Source of the DNA: an uncultured Eubacteriales bacterium | GTDB lineage: Bacteria; Bacillota; Clostridia; Oscillospirales; Acutalibacteraceae | NCBI GenBank assembly: GCA_934456435.1 | Contig: CAKSHH010000003.1 | Location: forward strand, 62,001 to 126,000 | Reading direction: 5' to 3' | DNA: 64,000 nt | Shown: positions 15,675-24,262 of the stretch, one piece after another | Position numbering within the stretch: the stretch's first letter is position 1 | Layout of the letters: every line of letters begins with the position of its first letter | Position numbers and translations under genes: made by a program | The notes under the pieces: generated by a model | What the model was told of the DNA's origin: nothing | Databases searched by the model: none | Seen by the model: only the letters and a program-made list of their open reading frames with translations

Positions 15675-17012
15675 TTAATATTTTGCCAGATAGTTGTCAA
15701 TTTCCCACTGAGAAATGCTGGTACGGTAGCTGTCCCATTCGCGGCGTTTTGCTTCGATAAACTTTGAATAGACGTGCTCGCCGAGCGACTCTTTCACAAA
15801 ATCGCTTGCTTCAAACTCGTTGATAGCTTCCTCCAGCGTGCCCGGAAGCGACTCGATCTGTGCGGCTTTGCGTTCCTCAATGCTCATATCAAAAATGTTC
15901 TTGACCGTTGATTCCGGCGGCATATAGCCCTTTTCTATTCCGTCAAGGCCTGCAAGCAGGCAAAGCGCCATTTCAAGATACGGGTTACATGACGGATCCG
16001 CGCTTCTGAGCTCAACTCTTGTTCCCTTGCCTCTTGCGGCAGGGACGCGGACGAGCGCCGAACGGTTGGACGCCGACCAAGCGATGTAAACGGGCGCTTC
16101 ATAGCCGGGAACCAATCTCTTGTACGAATTGACAAGCGGATTGTTTATCGCCGTTGTCGCCTTGATGTGCTTCATGATTCCGGCGACAAAGTGGAGTGCC
16201 GTCTCCGACAAGCCGTACTGACCCTCAGGGTCGCAGAAAACGTTGTTGCCGTTCTTGTCAAAGAGCGACATATTTGTGTGCATACCCGAACCTGCAATGC
16301 CGTAAATCGGCTTCGGCATAAATGTTGCGTAAAGGTTATGGAGCTGAGCATATTTCTTGACGACATACTTAAATGTCATAACCTTATCGGCAACCGTAAG
16401 AACGTCGCCGTACTTGAAGTCGATCTCGTGCTGACCCTCGGCGCACTCATGGTGAGACGCCTCAATTTCAAAGCCCATATCCTCAAGGGCAACGCACATA
16501 TCGCGGCGGCAGTCTCCGCCGAGGTCAACGTTGTCAAGGTCAAAGTAGCCTGCCTTGTCGTGCGTCTTCGTTGTCGGTCTGCCCTCCTCGTCCGTGTGGA
16601 AAAGGAAAAACTCAAGCTCGGGACCCACGTTGAATTTATATCCCATATCGTCCGCTTTCTTGATGGCTCTCTTGAGCACATTTCGCGGATCGCCGATAAA
16701 CGGAGTTCTGTCGGAACAGTAAACATCGCAGATAAGACGCGCTGTCTTTCCGTCGGAAAGGTGGTTCCACGGAAGAACGACAAACGAATCATAGTCGGGA
16801 TAAAGGTACATATCCGACTCCTCAATGCGTACAAAGCCCTCAATTGAGGAACCGTCCGTCATACAGTCGTTGTCAAGCGCTTTTTCAAGCTGATTGACCG
16901 TGATTGCAACATTTTTCATACAGCCCAAAATGTCCGTGAACTGAAGTCTGACGAATCTGACGTTCTGTTCTCTTGCCATTTTGAGAATGTCCTGCTTAGT
17001 GTACTTGCCCAT
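15675..17012 (-). CDS. glnA: Glutamine synthetase, type I
   Basis: GlnA joins ammonia to glutamate using ATP. The 445-residue length is that of the short (alpha, GSI) form of Firmicutes, without the adenylylation insert. Visible landmarks: beta-grasp N-terminus VRFVRLQFTDILG; DGSSIEGFVRIEESDMYLYPD near residue 55; metal ligands in GPELEFFLF near 130; EGQHEIDFKY near 187; HTNMSLF near 240; the Asn-Pro loop INNPLVNSYKRLVPGYEAP near 295; and RVPAARGKGTRVELRSADPSCNPY. The start is the ATG at 17012 with GAGGT upstream; an upstream in-frame extension has no ribosome site. It lies 118 bases downstream of yfbR, with a structured leader between them. Feedback and GlnR control are typical of the family but no GlnR site was recognised. 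Confidence 0.97.
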   Translation of the reverse strand: MGKYTKQDILKMAREQNVRFVRLQFTDILGCMKNVAITVNQLEKALDNDCMTDGSSIEGFVRIEESDMYLYPDYDSFVVLPWNHLSDGKTARLICDVYCSDRTPFIGDPRNVLKRAIKKADDMGYKFNVGPELEFFLFHTDEEGRPTTKTHDKAGYFDLDNVDLGGDCRRDMCVALEDMGFEIEASHHECAEGQHEIDFKYGDVLTVADKVMTFKYVVKKYAQLHNLYATFMPKPIYGIAGSGMHTNMSLFDKNGNNVFCDPEGQYGLSETALHFVAGIMKHIKATTAINNPLVNSYKRLVPGYEAPVYIAWSASNRSALVRVPAARGKGTRVELRSADPSCNPYLEMALCLLAGLDGIEKGYMPPESTVKNIFDMSIEERKAAQIESLPGTLEEAINEFEASDFVKESLGEHVYSKFIEAKRREWDSYRTSISQWEIDNYLAKY

Positions 17013-17130
17013 AAAAAATACCTCACATTTTGTTTTAAGGCGGCACCGCACAAGCCGCGGCACGCCTTACTTGAATTTGTTTCCGCACACCCCAACGCGC
17101 GGATCTTGTCAACGGTCATGCACGAACCGT
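17013..17130 (-). promoter_or_regulatory. Structured leader upstream of glnA
   Basis: Between yfbR and glnA the minus-strand RNA can form three hairpins in a row: ACGGT/ACCGT, TCCGC/GCGGA extended by GU pairs, and AAGGCG/CGCCTT enclosing CCGC/GCGG. The last stem ends about 25 bases before the glnA ATG and is not followed by T, so it is not a simple terminator. A regulatory RNA for nitrogen control is possible; no known motif could be matched with confidence, including ANTAR-type dual hexaloops. Confidence 0.35.
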
Positions 17131-17718
17131 TTAATTCATCTCGTCAAGAGTCAGGCTGTAGCTCGGAAGAAAGTCCTGCATAAAGCACTTTACCTCCGGC
17201 ATATCAAGCTCCTCCAGCGATTTGAGATTAGTCTTTGCCGCCTTGTCAAAATCATGATTGCCTGCCTTGGTCTCCTCCACACACTTTGTATAGGCGCAGA
17301 TTTTGTCTGCCGCCTTAACAAATTTCCAAAGCTGGCGATCCTCCTCCTGCTTGACAAAAAACGGTCTGTATTCTTCACGGATATCCTCCGGAATCATATC
17401 GAGCAAAGCCTTACACGCGTCATCCTCAACGCAGTTGTAAGCTTCGCGGATCTGCTTGCTGTAATACTTAACCGGAGTCGGCATATCGCCCGTAATGATC
17501 TCCGGCGCATCGTGAAACACGCCCAGTACAGCGACGCGCTCCGCGTTCACATTGCCGCCGAAACGCTTGTTGTGAATTACCGCAAGCGAATGAGCGACAG
17601 TTGCGACTTCAAGCGAATGTTCGCTGATATTTTCCACATAAGTGTTACGCATCAGCGCCCAGCGGTTAATATATTTCATTCTTGAAAGCATTGCAAAAAA
17701 ATGATACTTTCTGCCCAT
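17131..17718 (-). CDS. yfbR: HD-domain 5'-deoxynucleotidase, YfbR type
   Basis: A 195-residue HD-domain protein closely similar to E. coli YfbR, which removes the phosphate from 5'-deoxyribonucleoside monophosphates (dAMP, dUMP and others) and so trims nucleotide pools. Conserved blocks: FFAMLSRMKYINRWALMRN at the N-terminus, ENISEHSLEVATVAHSLA with the first metal His, GVFHDAPEIITGDMPTPVKYY with the His-Asp pair and the family signature GD-PTPVKY, and KAADKICAYTKCVEE near residue 140 with the last metal Asp. It ends LPSYSLTLDEMN, also as in YfbR. It is the first gene upstream of glnA on the minus strand. Confidence 0.93.
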   Translation of the reverse strand: MGRKYHFFAMLSRMKYINRWALMRNTYVENISEHSLEVATVAHSLAVIHNKRFGGNVNAERVAVLGVFHDAPEIITGDMPTPVKYYSKQIREAYNCVEDDACKALLDMIPEDIREEYRPFFVKQEEDRQLWKFVKAADKICAYTKCVEETKAGNHDFDKAAKTNLKSLEELDMPEVKCFMQDFLPSYSLTLDEMN

Positions 17719-17848
17719 AAAAACACCCTTTAAATATATGATAAAAAAATTTTATCATACGCCGACGCCTTTTGCAAGGAAAATATCTTTCTTTTTTGCC
17801 GCGTGTGTGTTACAATTATTATATATTTATCGGATTGAGAGGGTTTGT

Positions 17849-18820
17849 ATGAATTTTACCGAAATAAATAATAACGGAACAGTTGAAGGCTTCTGCCTGG
17901 TTAAAAATCTGGAGGTCAAAAAGACAGCCAAGGGCGTGCCGTTTCTCGACCTTATTCTGACCGACAGCTCAGGCGAAGTCGGCGCAAAGCTTTGGGACTA
18001 CAAGGAAGAGGTGTACGGCTTCATAAAGCAAAATTCACTTCTGAAAGTCAGAGGTTCAATATCAATTTTCAATGACGCTCCGCAGATGAGAATCGACCGT
18101 GTTCGTCTTGCGACCGAGGCAGACGGAGTGCGTATTGAGGACTATGTGCCGAGCGCCGAATACCGCGGCGAAGCTATGTACTCGGCGATAGTTGACGTTG
18201 TAAACGACTTTGAAAACGCACAGCTCAAGCAGCTTGTTATGACTGTGCTTGAGCAGAACAAAACCGCGATGCTTTACTGGCCGGCGGCGTACAAGCTCCA
18301 CCACGCGATTCGCGGCGGACTGCTTTACCACACACTTTCGATTCTGCGTATGGCACAGAGCATTGCCGAGATTTATCCCTCCGTTGAAAAGGATCTTCTT
18401 TTCTCCGGTGTAATTTTGCACGACATTGCCAAAATCGGTGAATTTGAGGTATCCGAAACTGGTATAGCTTCGGGCTACACAGTCGAGGGCACTTTGATCG
18501 GTCACCTTGTCAAGGGCGCGATGAACATTGAAAAAATCGGTGAAGAGCTCGGCACGGATCGCGAGCTTTTGACTCTCATTGAACACATGGTTCTTTCCCA
18601 CCACGGAGAGCCTGAGTTTGGTGCGGCGGTGAGACCGATGTTCCTTGAGGCGGAAATTCTCTCTCAGCTCGACTTGCTTGACGCACGAATTTATGAAATT
18701 TCACAGGCGGTTTCCGAGGTTGATTCGGGCGACTTCACTCCGAGACAGTGGGCACTTGAAAACAGGAAGCTCTACAACCACGGTCTGAAAGATATCAAAC
18801 CTAAAGCCGACCTGCTGTAA
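17849..18820 (+). CDS. yhaM: 3'-5' exoribonuclease YhaM family
   Basis: A 323-residue protein with an N-terminal OB-fold (about residues 10-85: VEGFCLVKNLEVKKTAKG, then LLKVRGSISIFNDAPQMRIDRV) followed by an HD metal-dependent hydrolase domain. The HD signature is HHAIRGGLLYHTLSILRMA near 150, GVILHDIAKIGEF near 190 (the His-Asp pair), and HMVLSHHGEPEFGA near 250. This is the layout of Bacillus YhaM, a Mn-dependent 3'-5' exonuclease that acts on RNA and single-stranded DNA. The ATG at 17849 follows GAGAGGG; the in-frame upstream extension is hydrophobic and unlikely to be translated. It is followed 16 bases later by the secreted hydrolase gene, so they may share a transcript. Confidence 0.9.
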   Translation: MNFTEINNNGTVEGFCLVKNLEVKKTAKGVPFLDLILTDSSGEVGAKLWDYKEEVYGFIKQNSLLKVRGSISIFNDAPQMRIDRVRLATEADGVRIEDYVPSAEYRGEAMYSAIVDVVNDFENAQLKQLVMTVLEQNKTAMLYWPAAYKLHHAIRGGLLYHTLSILRMAQSIAEIYPSVEKDLLFSGVILHDIAKIGEFEVSETGIASGYTVEGTLIGHLVKGAMNIEKIGEELGTDRELLTLIEHMVLSHHGEPEFGAAVRPMFLEAEILSQLDLLDARIYEISQAVSEVDSGDFTPRQWALENRKLYNHGLKDIKPKADLL

Positions 18821-18836
18821 TTCAAGGAGGAACACT

Positions 18837-19952
18837 ATGAAAAAATTTCTCAGTATTTTACTCGCCGTTATCATATTTGCAGGCTGTACCTCTCTCGCCT
18901 TTGCCGAGGACGGCGGCACAATAACAGGCACATTGAACGTCGTTTCTTTCAACGTCGACGGACTTCCGATTCCGTCTTTTCTTTCATCGACAAAACGTGA
19001 CCCGATAAAAGCAACAAAGCTGATTGCCGAGCAGATCAATGCGTCCGACTGCGACATTCTGAGCGTTCAGGAGGATTTCAACCTGCACAGCATTCTTCAG
19101 GATAATCTCGATATGGATTACGCCACTCTCACAAGCGGCGGCGTAGCTGTCGGCGACGGGCTCAATTTCTTTTCAAAAAAGCCGATATACAATGTCGGCA
19201 GAATCGCCTGGAACTCTGCTTACGGTGTTTACGACTGCGGCTCCGACGAGCTGACACCCAAGGGTATTCTTTATTGCACGGTTGAGATTGCCGACGGAGT
19301 TTTCGTTGACGTTTACAATATCCACGCCGACGCGTGGGAGGACGAGAAGTCGATGCAGGCAAAATCAGAGCAGTTCGACCAGCTCATTGAACTGATCGAA
19401 GAACATTCGGGAACAGACAGGGCGGTTATTTTAACAGGCGATTTCAATGTGAACTATTCCGTTTTCCGCGACGGCTACAAAAACGGAAACTACAAAATAG
19501 ATCTTTGCCAGAAGCTTCTTGACAACTTCATCGGTCACGGCTTCAAGGACGCATGGATTGAATACAACAACGGCGGCAATTATGACTTTACATACGGCGA
19601 AATGTATGAAAAATACGGCTGTACTTACCCGCGCACATGGGACACTCTTGATCACGTCTTTTACCGCGACGGAGCAGGTGTTTCGTTTGAACTGATTGAA
19701 GCGGTTTATGACGGATTTGACTGCGACGGCATCACATGGGACGGTCATCTTTCCGACCATGCGGCGGTCAAAACGAAGCTCGCTTACACCATAAATCCCG
19801 ACGAGCTTCCGACGCTTGAGAGCAAAGAAACCGAAACCTTCAACCTCGGCGAATACATTTCCGCGGCGATTAAAACGATTACAAAAACGCTCATTAAGGC
19901 GATTATCAACATTCCGGAGCTCATCAAAAACGGCATCGGCTGGATAAAATAA
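18837..19952 (+). CDS. Secreted endonuclease/exonuclease/phosphatase-fold protein
   Basis: A 371-residue exported protein. Residues 1-23 form a signal peptide with a likely signal peptidase I site (SLAFA/ED); the cysteine in FAGC does not sit in a standard lipobox. The mature part is an EEP-superfamily fold: VVSFNVDGLPI (near residue 40), LSVQED with the metal-binding Glu near 74, YNIHADAW near 163, LTGDFNVNYS near 203 with the catalytic Asp-x-Asn, and the C-terminal HLSDHAAVKTKL with the Ser-Asp-His triad. Sphingomyelinase-type phosphodiesterases and DNases share this fold; the substrate cannot be read from sequence. The last 55 residues form an amphipathic or hydrophobic tail (AIKTITKTLIKAIINIPELIK) that may touch the membrane. 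Starts after AAGGAGG. Confidence 0.82.
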   Translation: MKKFLSILLAVIIFAGCTSLAFAEDGGTITGTLNVVSFNVDGLPIPSFLSSTKRDPIKATKLIAEQINASDCDILSVQEDFNLHSILQDNLDMDYATLTSGGVAVGDGLNFFSKKPIYNVGRIAWNSAYGVYDCGSDELTPKGILYCTVEIADGVFVDVYNIHADAWEDEKSMQAKSEQFDQLIELIEEHSGTDRAVILTGDFNVNYSVFRDGYKNGNYKIDLCQKLLDNFIGHGFKDAWIEYNNGGNYDFTYGEMYEKYGCTYPRTWDTLDHVFYRDGAGVSFELIEAVYDGFDCDGITWDGHLSDHAAVKTKLAYTINPDELPTLESKETETFNLGEYISAAIKTITKTLIKAIINIPELIKNGIGWIK

Positions 19953-19972
19953 TTTTTAAAGCAGGAGTAACT

Positions 19973-20899
19973 ATGGACTGGACAGAAGTAAAAATTCACA
20001 TTGATTCAAAGGATGTCGAAACGGCAGGAAACATTGCACAGATGGTTGTCCCCTACGGCATATATATCGAGGATTACAGCGACCTTGAAGAGGCGGCATG
20101 GGAGATAGCTCACATCGACCTCATTGACGAGGATCTGCTGAAAAAGGACCGCAGCAAGGCGGTGGTACACATCTATATTTCTCCCGAAGAGAATCCTGCC
20201 GAAGCGGTCGCTTTCCTCTCCGAGAGATACAATGCAGAGGGAATCGCGCACAGCATTGACCTCAGCGTTTGCAGAAATCAGGACTGGGAGAACAACTGGA
20301 AGGAATATTTCAAGCCTATGGCTGTCGGAGAAAAGCTCCTTATCCGTCCTGTTTGGGACGACGATTACAACGCCGGAGACAGGGCGGTGCTCAACATTGA
20401 ACCCGGTCTCGCTTTCGGAAGCGGCGGACACGACACAACCCGCCTTTGCCTTGAAACGCTCGAAAAGCACATCACACCCGAAACGGAGCTGCTCGACATC
20501 GGCTGCGGAAGCGGCATTCTCGGTGTTGCGGGGCTTCTCCTCGGTGCAAAGAGTGCAACGGGAGTTGACATTGACGAGCTGGCGGTTAAAACAGCGCGTG
20601 AAAACGGAGAGATGAACGGCTTTACAGAGCCGAAATTCACCGTGTTCCAGGGCAACCTCACCGACAAGGTAACAGGCAAATACGACGTTGTCGTCGCTAA
20701 CATTGTCGCCGATATAATCGTTATGTTCACCGAAAATGTCGGCAAGTTCCTTAAAGATGACGGAGTTTACATCACTTCGGGAATCATCGACACAAGAGAA
20801 CAGGACGTTCTCGACGCTTTTGAAAAATACGGTTTTGAGGTGATCGGCAGACACGAGAGCTGCGGATGGCTCTGTTTTGAAACGAGGTTAAAGAAATAA
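19973..20899 (+). CDS. prmA: Ribosomal protein L11 methyltransferase
   Basis: PrmA trimethylates L11 at Lys residues and its N-terminus using SAM. The 308-residue protein has the short N-terminal substrate-binding domain (MDWTEVKIHIDSKDVETAG, later RNQDWENNWKEYFKP) and a class I Rossmann methyltransferase domain with LNIEPGLAFGSGGHDTTRLCL near residue 140, motif I LLDIGCGSGILGVAG near 178, ATGVDIDELAVKTAREN near 200, and VVANIVADI near 243 (the NxxA motif). The loop reads GSGGHDTT rather than the usual GTGxHxTT, a mild change. AGGAG precedes the ATG. L11 itself (rplK) is encoded elsewhere in this window. The stop overlaps the next gene's start (TAATG). Confidence 0.94.
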   Translation: MDWTEVKIHIDSKDVETAGNIAQMVVPYGIYIEDYSDLEEAAWEIAHIDLIDEDLLKKDRSKAVVHIYISPEENPAEAVAFLSERYNAEGIAHSIDLSVCRNQDWENNWKEYFKPMAVGEKLLIRPVWDDDYNAGDRAVLNIEPGLAFGSGGHDTTRLCLETLEKHITPETELLDIGCGSGILGVAGLLLGAKSATGVDIDELAVKTARENGEMNGFTEPKFTVFQGNLTDKVTGKYDVVVANIVADIIVMFTENVGKFLKDDGVYITSGIIDTREQDVLDAFEKYGFEVIGRHESCGWLCFETRLKK

Positions 20900-21618
20900 T
20901 GTATCTCACAGGAAACGATATTGTCCTTTTCTCCGGCGACTCAATCACCGACGGAAACCGCGGCAGAAAAATGGACTGCAACCACATAATGGGACACGGT
21001 TATCAGTTTATCGTGTCGGCAAAGCTCGCCTGCGAAAACTCCGAGCGCAGGCCTAAGTTTGTCAACAAAGGTTACTCCGGCGCAACATCGGCAAAGCTCC
21101 TTGAAACATGGCAGGAGGACGTTATTGACAACTCACCCACCGTGCTGAGTATCCTTGTCGGAACAAACGACGGACTGTTCGGATTCCTCAACGGGCTTTC
21201 ACTCGCGGAGGTTGAAAAAAATTACAGAAAAAATCTCCGCCGTATGATATCCGAAACCAGAGAAGCCCTGCCTGACACAAAAATTATTGTATGTGAACCG
21301 TTTTATTTTCCGCTCTCAAAAGACGATTTGTCTTACCGCTTCACTCCTCATCCAAACTGTGAAACCGATACAGGCAGACCAGACAGAGATGAAACCGAAG
21401 ACGCTATGACATACAAATCCGACGCGATACAGCTTTTGAGAAAAGCCGCCGAACAAATTGCAAAAAGCGACGCCGATATTTTCGTGCCGCTCTACGACAG
21501 TTTTGCCGAAAAAATTTCGCAAAGCAAAACAGAGTATTTTATGTGGGACGGCACTCACCCGTCAATCGCAGGTCATTACCTCATCGCAGAGGAATGGCTC
21601 AAAGCGGTAGAAAAATGA
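20899..21618 (+). CDS. SGNH/GDSL hydrolase family protein
   Basis: A 239-residue cytoplasmic (no signal peptide) SGNH hydrolase. Block I FSGDSITDGNRG places the nucleophile Ser near residue 13; block II Gly lies in NKGYSGATS near 56; block III LVGTNDG near 95 gives the oxyanion Asn; block V DGTHPS near 222 supplies the catalytic Asp and His. The closest general type is the G-D-S-L lipolytic/acetyl esterase group acting on acetylated sugars or xylan fragments, consistent with the glycan-degrading theme of the window, but the substrate is unknown. It overlaps the prmA stop by one base (TAATG) and so is translationally coupled to it; a terminator follows. Confidence 0.88.
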   Translation: MYLTGNDIVLFSGDSITDGNRGRKMDCNHIMGHGYQFIVSAKLACENSERRPKFVNKGYSGATSAKLLETWQEDVIDNSPTVLSILVGTNDGLFGFLNGLSLAEVEKNYRKNLRRMISETREALPDTKIIVCEPFYFPLSKDDLSYRFTPHPNCETDTGRPDRDETEDAMTYKSDAIQLLRKAAEQIAKSDADIFVPLYDSFAEKISQSKTEYFMWDGTHPSIAGHYLIAEEWLKAVEK

Positions 21619-21621
21619 AAC

Positions 21622-21664
21622 AACAGAGCTGAGAAAGCATAGACTTTTTCAGCTCTGTTTTATT
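21622..21664 (+). terminator. Terminator after the GDSL hydrolase gene
   Basis: AACAGAGCTGA (21622-21632) pairs with TCAGCTCTGTT (21649-21659), followed by TTATTT. It lies 4 bases beyond the stop. Confidence 0.8.
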
Positions 21665-21685
21665 TATGAAAAATTATAGCAAAGG

Positions 21686-21723
21686 CCCGACCTCCGCCTG
21701 ATGAAACTCAAGCGGAGGTCGGG
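21686..21723. repeat. GC-rich perfect hairpin between convergent genes
   Basis: CCCGACCTCCGC and GCGGAGGTCGGG form a 12-bp perfect inverted repeat with a 14-base loop. It sits 36 bases beyond the GH3 gene stop (minus strand) but lacks a strong T tract on either side, so it is either a weak terminator or a copy of a dispersed palindromic repeat. Its loop and stem (CATCAG near GGAGG-CGGG) resemble part of the element at 34783-35148. Confidence 0.6.
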
Positions 21724-21759
21724 TAAATTGATATTACTTAATATTATAATGGAAAAGTA

Positions 21760-24141
21760 TTATTCGCCGAGTTTCATTGTCATTTCGACTATTCTCTTCA
21801 CCGACTTTTCAAGATCGGCTCTTGTGATTTTGCCGTTCTCGTAAGCGGCTTTCAGCTCTTCGGGCTCACCCTCGCCCATTTTCAAATCATTTCCGGCAAG
21901 CAATTCATCGGAATGGTGGCTGTGAACGCCCCAGTCGGTCGTCACCATACCCTTGAAGCCCCATTCATTACGCAGAAGCTCTGTGAGCAGTTCATAGCTT
22001 GTCGATGTGTGGTTGCCGTTGACGAGGTTATACGATGACATTATCGTCCACGGGTCGGCTTCCTTAACACAGATTTCAAAGCCGCGGAGATAAATTTCTC
22101 TGAGCGCTCTTTCGGAAACTCTCGAATCACATTCAAAGCGGTTGGACTCCCTGTTGTTGCAGGCGAAGTGCTTAACAGACGCCGCAATTTTATTGGTCTG
22201 GATTCCTCTTACGTCGGCGGCACAGCACTTTCCGGCAAGAAGCGGATCCTCCGAGAAATATTCAAAATTACGTCCGCAAAGCGGATTGCGGTGGATGTTC
22301 ATCGCAGGTGCAAGCCATACGCCAAGGTTGTTTTCCCTGAGTTCGGCGCCGCCTGCCGCGCCCACCTGCTCAATAAGCTCCGTGTTCCATGTGCAGGCAA
22401 GCAAGGACGCGCACGGCCATGCCGTTGTTGCCGCTCCCGTCGCCGCATCAAGGCGAAGTCCCGCAGGTCCGTCAGCCGTCGGTGCCGCAGGGATATTCAA
22501 ACGCTTTAATCCGCCGAACGCACCTGTGTTGCACACTCCTGGCTGATTCTGATGACCGCCGACAAAGTCAATAAGCTCGTCAACGGTGAACTGCCTTACA
22601 AACTCGTCGAGAGTAACGCTGACTCCGATTTCGTCAAACATTGCCGTATTCTGCGGAGCCGTTACGTCGCAAAGTGTGCTGCTTCCCGAAGCATAGCTCG
22701 GCTCGCTCTCGGCAAGCTTCTCGTATGTTCCGTCGGCAAGCAGTCGTCTTTTAAGCGCAAACGGCTTCATAAACGATGCGGACTGTCTTACCACCGTGTC
22801 CTCGGACACATAATACTCAAAGTCGAGCTTAAACGTGTTTCTGACCGAATCGCCGAGATAAAGCGCATAGCCGCCCTTTTCAAGAACGAATGCGGACTTT
22901 GCAACCTTTCCGAGGTCGTCGAAGCTCGCCATATCGTTTATGTCAAAGCTGAGTGCGACGGTCTGGCTCTCGCCTGGTGCGAGAAGCTTCGTCTTTGCAA
23001 ATGCGGCAAGCTCCTTTGACGGTTTGCCGAGTTTGCCCTGAGGCGCGCTGTAATAGAGCTGAACAACCTCTTTGCCGCGGCATCCACCCACGTTCTTCAC
23101 GGTTACGGCGGCAACGATTTTTCCGTCGCTCTCTCCGCAAAGTGCGCCGCTCAATTCAAAATTCGTATACGAAAGTCCGAATCCGAAAGGATAGCGAACC
23201 TTCTCCGAAGCTCCGGGAACAGTCTCAAAATAGCGGTAGCCGACATATATATCGTCCTCATAGTCAAGGTGCTCATATCCTGTTTGGAAAATCTTTCCGT
23301 TCTCATAGTCATCGTATGATTTCGGAATCGTGTCGCAAAGCTTGCCCGACGGATTCACGTCTCCGCAAAGGAGGTCTGCAACCGCCATTCCTCCCTCAAG
23401 TCCGCCCTGCCAGCCGAAAAGGATTCCCTGAACTCTGTCATTCTCGGCAAAGCGCTCACAGTCAACGACTCCGCCGGAATTTATGACAACAACCGTCTTG
23501 CCGAAAAAAGCCGAAACTCTGTCGATAAGGCTCTTTTCCGTGTCGGAAAGATAGTAATCTCCGCCGATTGCGCGGCGGTCAACACCCTCCGCCGAGAAGC
23601 GGCTGAATGTAACAATCGCAACATCGGCATTTTTTGCCGCATCGGCTATCAGCTCGTCCGGAGTGTCTGCTTCCGCAACGTGCATACTTGCAAAGGTCTC
23701 ATAGATTATGTCGTCCTTTTCCTGACAGAAATCCATCGCATTGACCTTGTCCCAGATCTTTTCAATCTCAGGACGGGTCGGAATCTTTTTGCTCTCCTGT
23801 TTGACGTACTCCTTGTAGTAGTCAACCGTCGGCATATACACTCTGACCTTGCCCTCTTTTTCTTTCTGAGCAAAGCCGTCGTAAATGTTGTGAATGTGGT
23901 CGCAGAAAACGTCGCCGCTTCCTCCGCCTCCCTTTATGTATTCAATCGTCGCTTTGCCGAAAAGTGCGACTCTTTCACCCTTTTTCAGCGGCAGAACATT
24001 ATCCTCGTTTTTGAGAAGAACCATTCCCTCTCCTGCCGCTTTTCTTGAAAGTGCGGCGTGCTCGGCAGAGCCTGTAACCCTTTTGCCGCCCGCACCGAGC
24101 GGCAAACACGGCTGATATCTGAGTCTTGCGTATTTATCCAT
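21760..24141 (-). CDS. Glycoside hydrolase family 3 enzyme with permuted domain order
   Basis: A 793-residue GH3 glycosidase (probably beta-glucosidase) in which the usual C-terminal domain comes first. Residues ~35-330 form the GH3 C domain (SRKAAGEGMVLLKNEDNVLPL at the start; ILFGWQGGLEGGMAVADLLCG; GKLCDTIPKSYDDY). A fibronectin III-like domain follows (~345-425, VKNVGGCRGKEVVQLYYSAP). The TIM-barrel GH3 N domain is last (~515-775), with GGLKRLNIPAAPTADGPAGLR, LGVWLAPAMNIHRNPLCGRNFEYF-type blocks, KHFACNNRE and the nucleophile Asp736 in VTTDWGVHSHHSD. The same inversion is known in Ruminococcus albus and Prevotella enzymes. No signal peptide, so it acts in the cytoplasm. The start at 24141 (not the ATG two codons earlier) is correctly spaced from GGAGA. 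Confidence 0.92.
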   Translation of the reverse strand: MDKYARLRYQPCLPLGAGGKRVTGSAEHAALSRKAAGEGMVLLKNEDNVLPLKKGERVALFGKATIEYIKGGGGSGDVFCDHIHNIYDGFAQKEKEGKVRVYMPTVDYYKEYVKQESKKIPTRPEIEKIWDKVNAMDFCQEKDDIIYETFASMHVAEADTPDELIADAAKNADVAIVTFSRFSAEGVDRRAIGGDYYLSDTEKSLIDRVSAFFGKTVVVINSGGVVDCERFAENDRVQGILFGWQGGLEGGMAVADLLCGDVNPSGKLCDTIPKSYDDYENGKIFQTGYEHLDYEDDIYVGYRYFETVPGASEKVRYPFGFGLSYTNFELSGALCGESDGKIVAAVTVKNVGGCRGKEVVQLYYSAPQGKLGKPSKELAAFAKTKLLAPGESQTVALSFDINDMASFDDLGKVAKSAFVLEKGGYALYLGDSVRNTFKLDFEYYVSEDTVVRQSASFMKPFALKRRLLADGTYEKLAESEPSYASGSSTLCDVTAPQNTAMFDEIGVSVTLDEFVRQFTVDELIDFVGGHQNQPGVCNTGAFGGLKRLNIPAAPTADGPAGLRLDAATGAATTAWPCASLLACTWNTELIEQVGAAGGAELRENNLGVWLAPAMNIHRNPLCGRNFEYFSEDPLLAGKCCAADVRGIQTNKIAASVKHFACNNRESNRFECDSRVSERALREIYLRGFEICVKEADPWTIMSSYNLVNGNHTSTSYELLTELLRNEWGFKGMVTTDWGVHSHHSDELLAGNDLKMGEGEPEELKAAYENGKITRADLEKSVKRIVEMTMKLGE

Positions 24142-24214
24142 AATCATTCTCCGTTCTTTAATTGGTTTAACTTAATAATAAATCAAACGTGCAATTAAAT
24201 CAATGGCAATTTGC

Positions 24215-24255
24215 AAAAAAGTCTCCTTCTGCCGCATACAGAAAGAGACTTTTTT
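24215..24255 (-). terminator. Terminator of the ABC exporter operon
   Basis: A 17-bp stem with one mismatch (AAAAAAGTCTC-CTTCTG with CAGAAAGAGACTTTTTT) and a 7-base loop ends in a run of T on the minus strand, 8 bases after the small-protein stop. Confidence 0.88.
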
Positions 24256-24262
24256 CACGCCG

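Noticed and set aside
17060..17125. ANTAR-type antiterminator target before glnA
   Set aside because: The hairpin loops do not show the A1 and G4 pattern of dual hexaloops, so only a general structured leader was recorded.
18837..18910. Lipoprotein signal on the EEP-fold hydrolase
   Set aside because: FAGC lacks a proper residue at the -3 position of a lipobox, while LAFA is a good signal peptidase I site a few residues later.
20006..20854. Long antisense open frame of 282 codons opposite prmA
   Set aside because: It has no ribosome site and the coding evidence on the other strand (PrmA motifs) is strong. The same applies to the long antisense frames opposite metH, galU, leuS and glnA.
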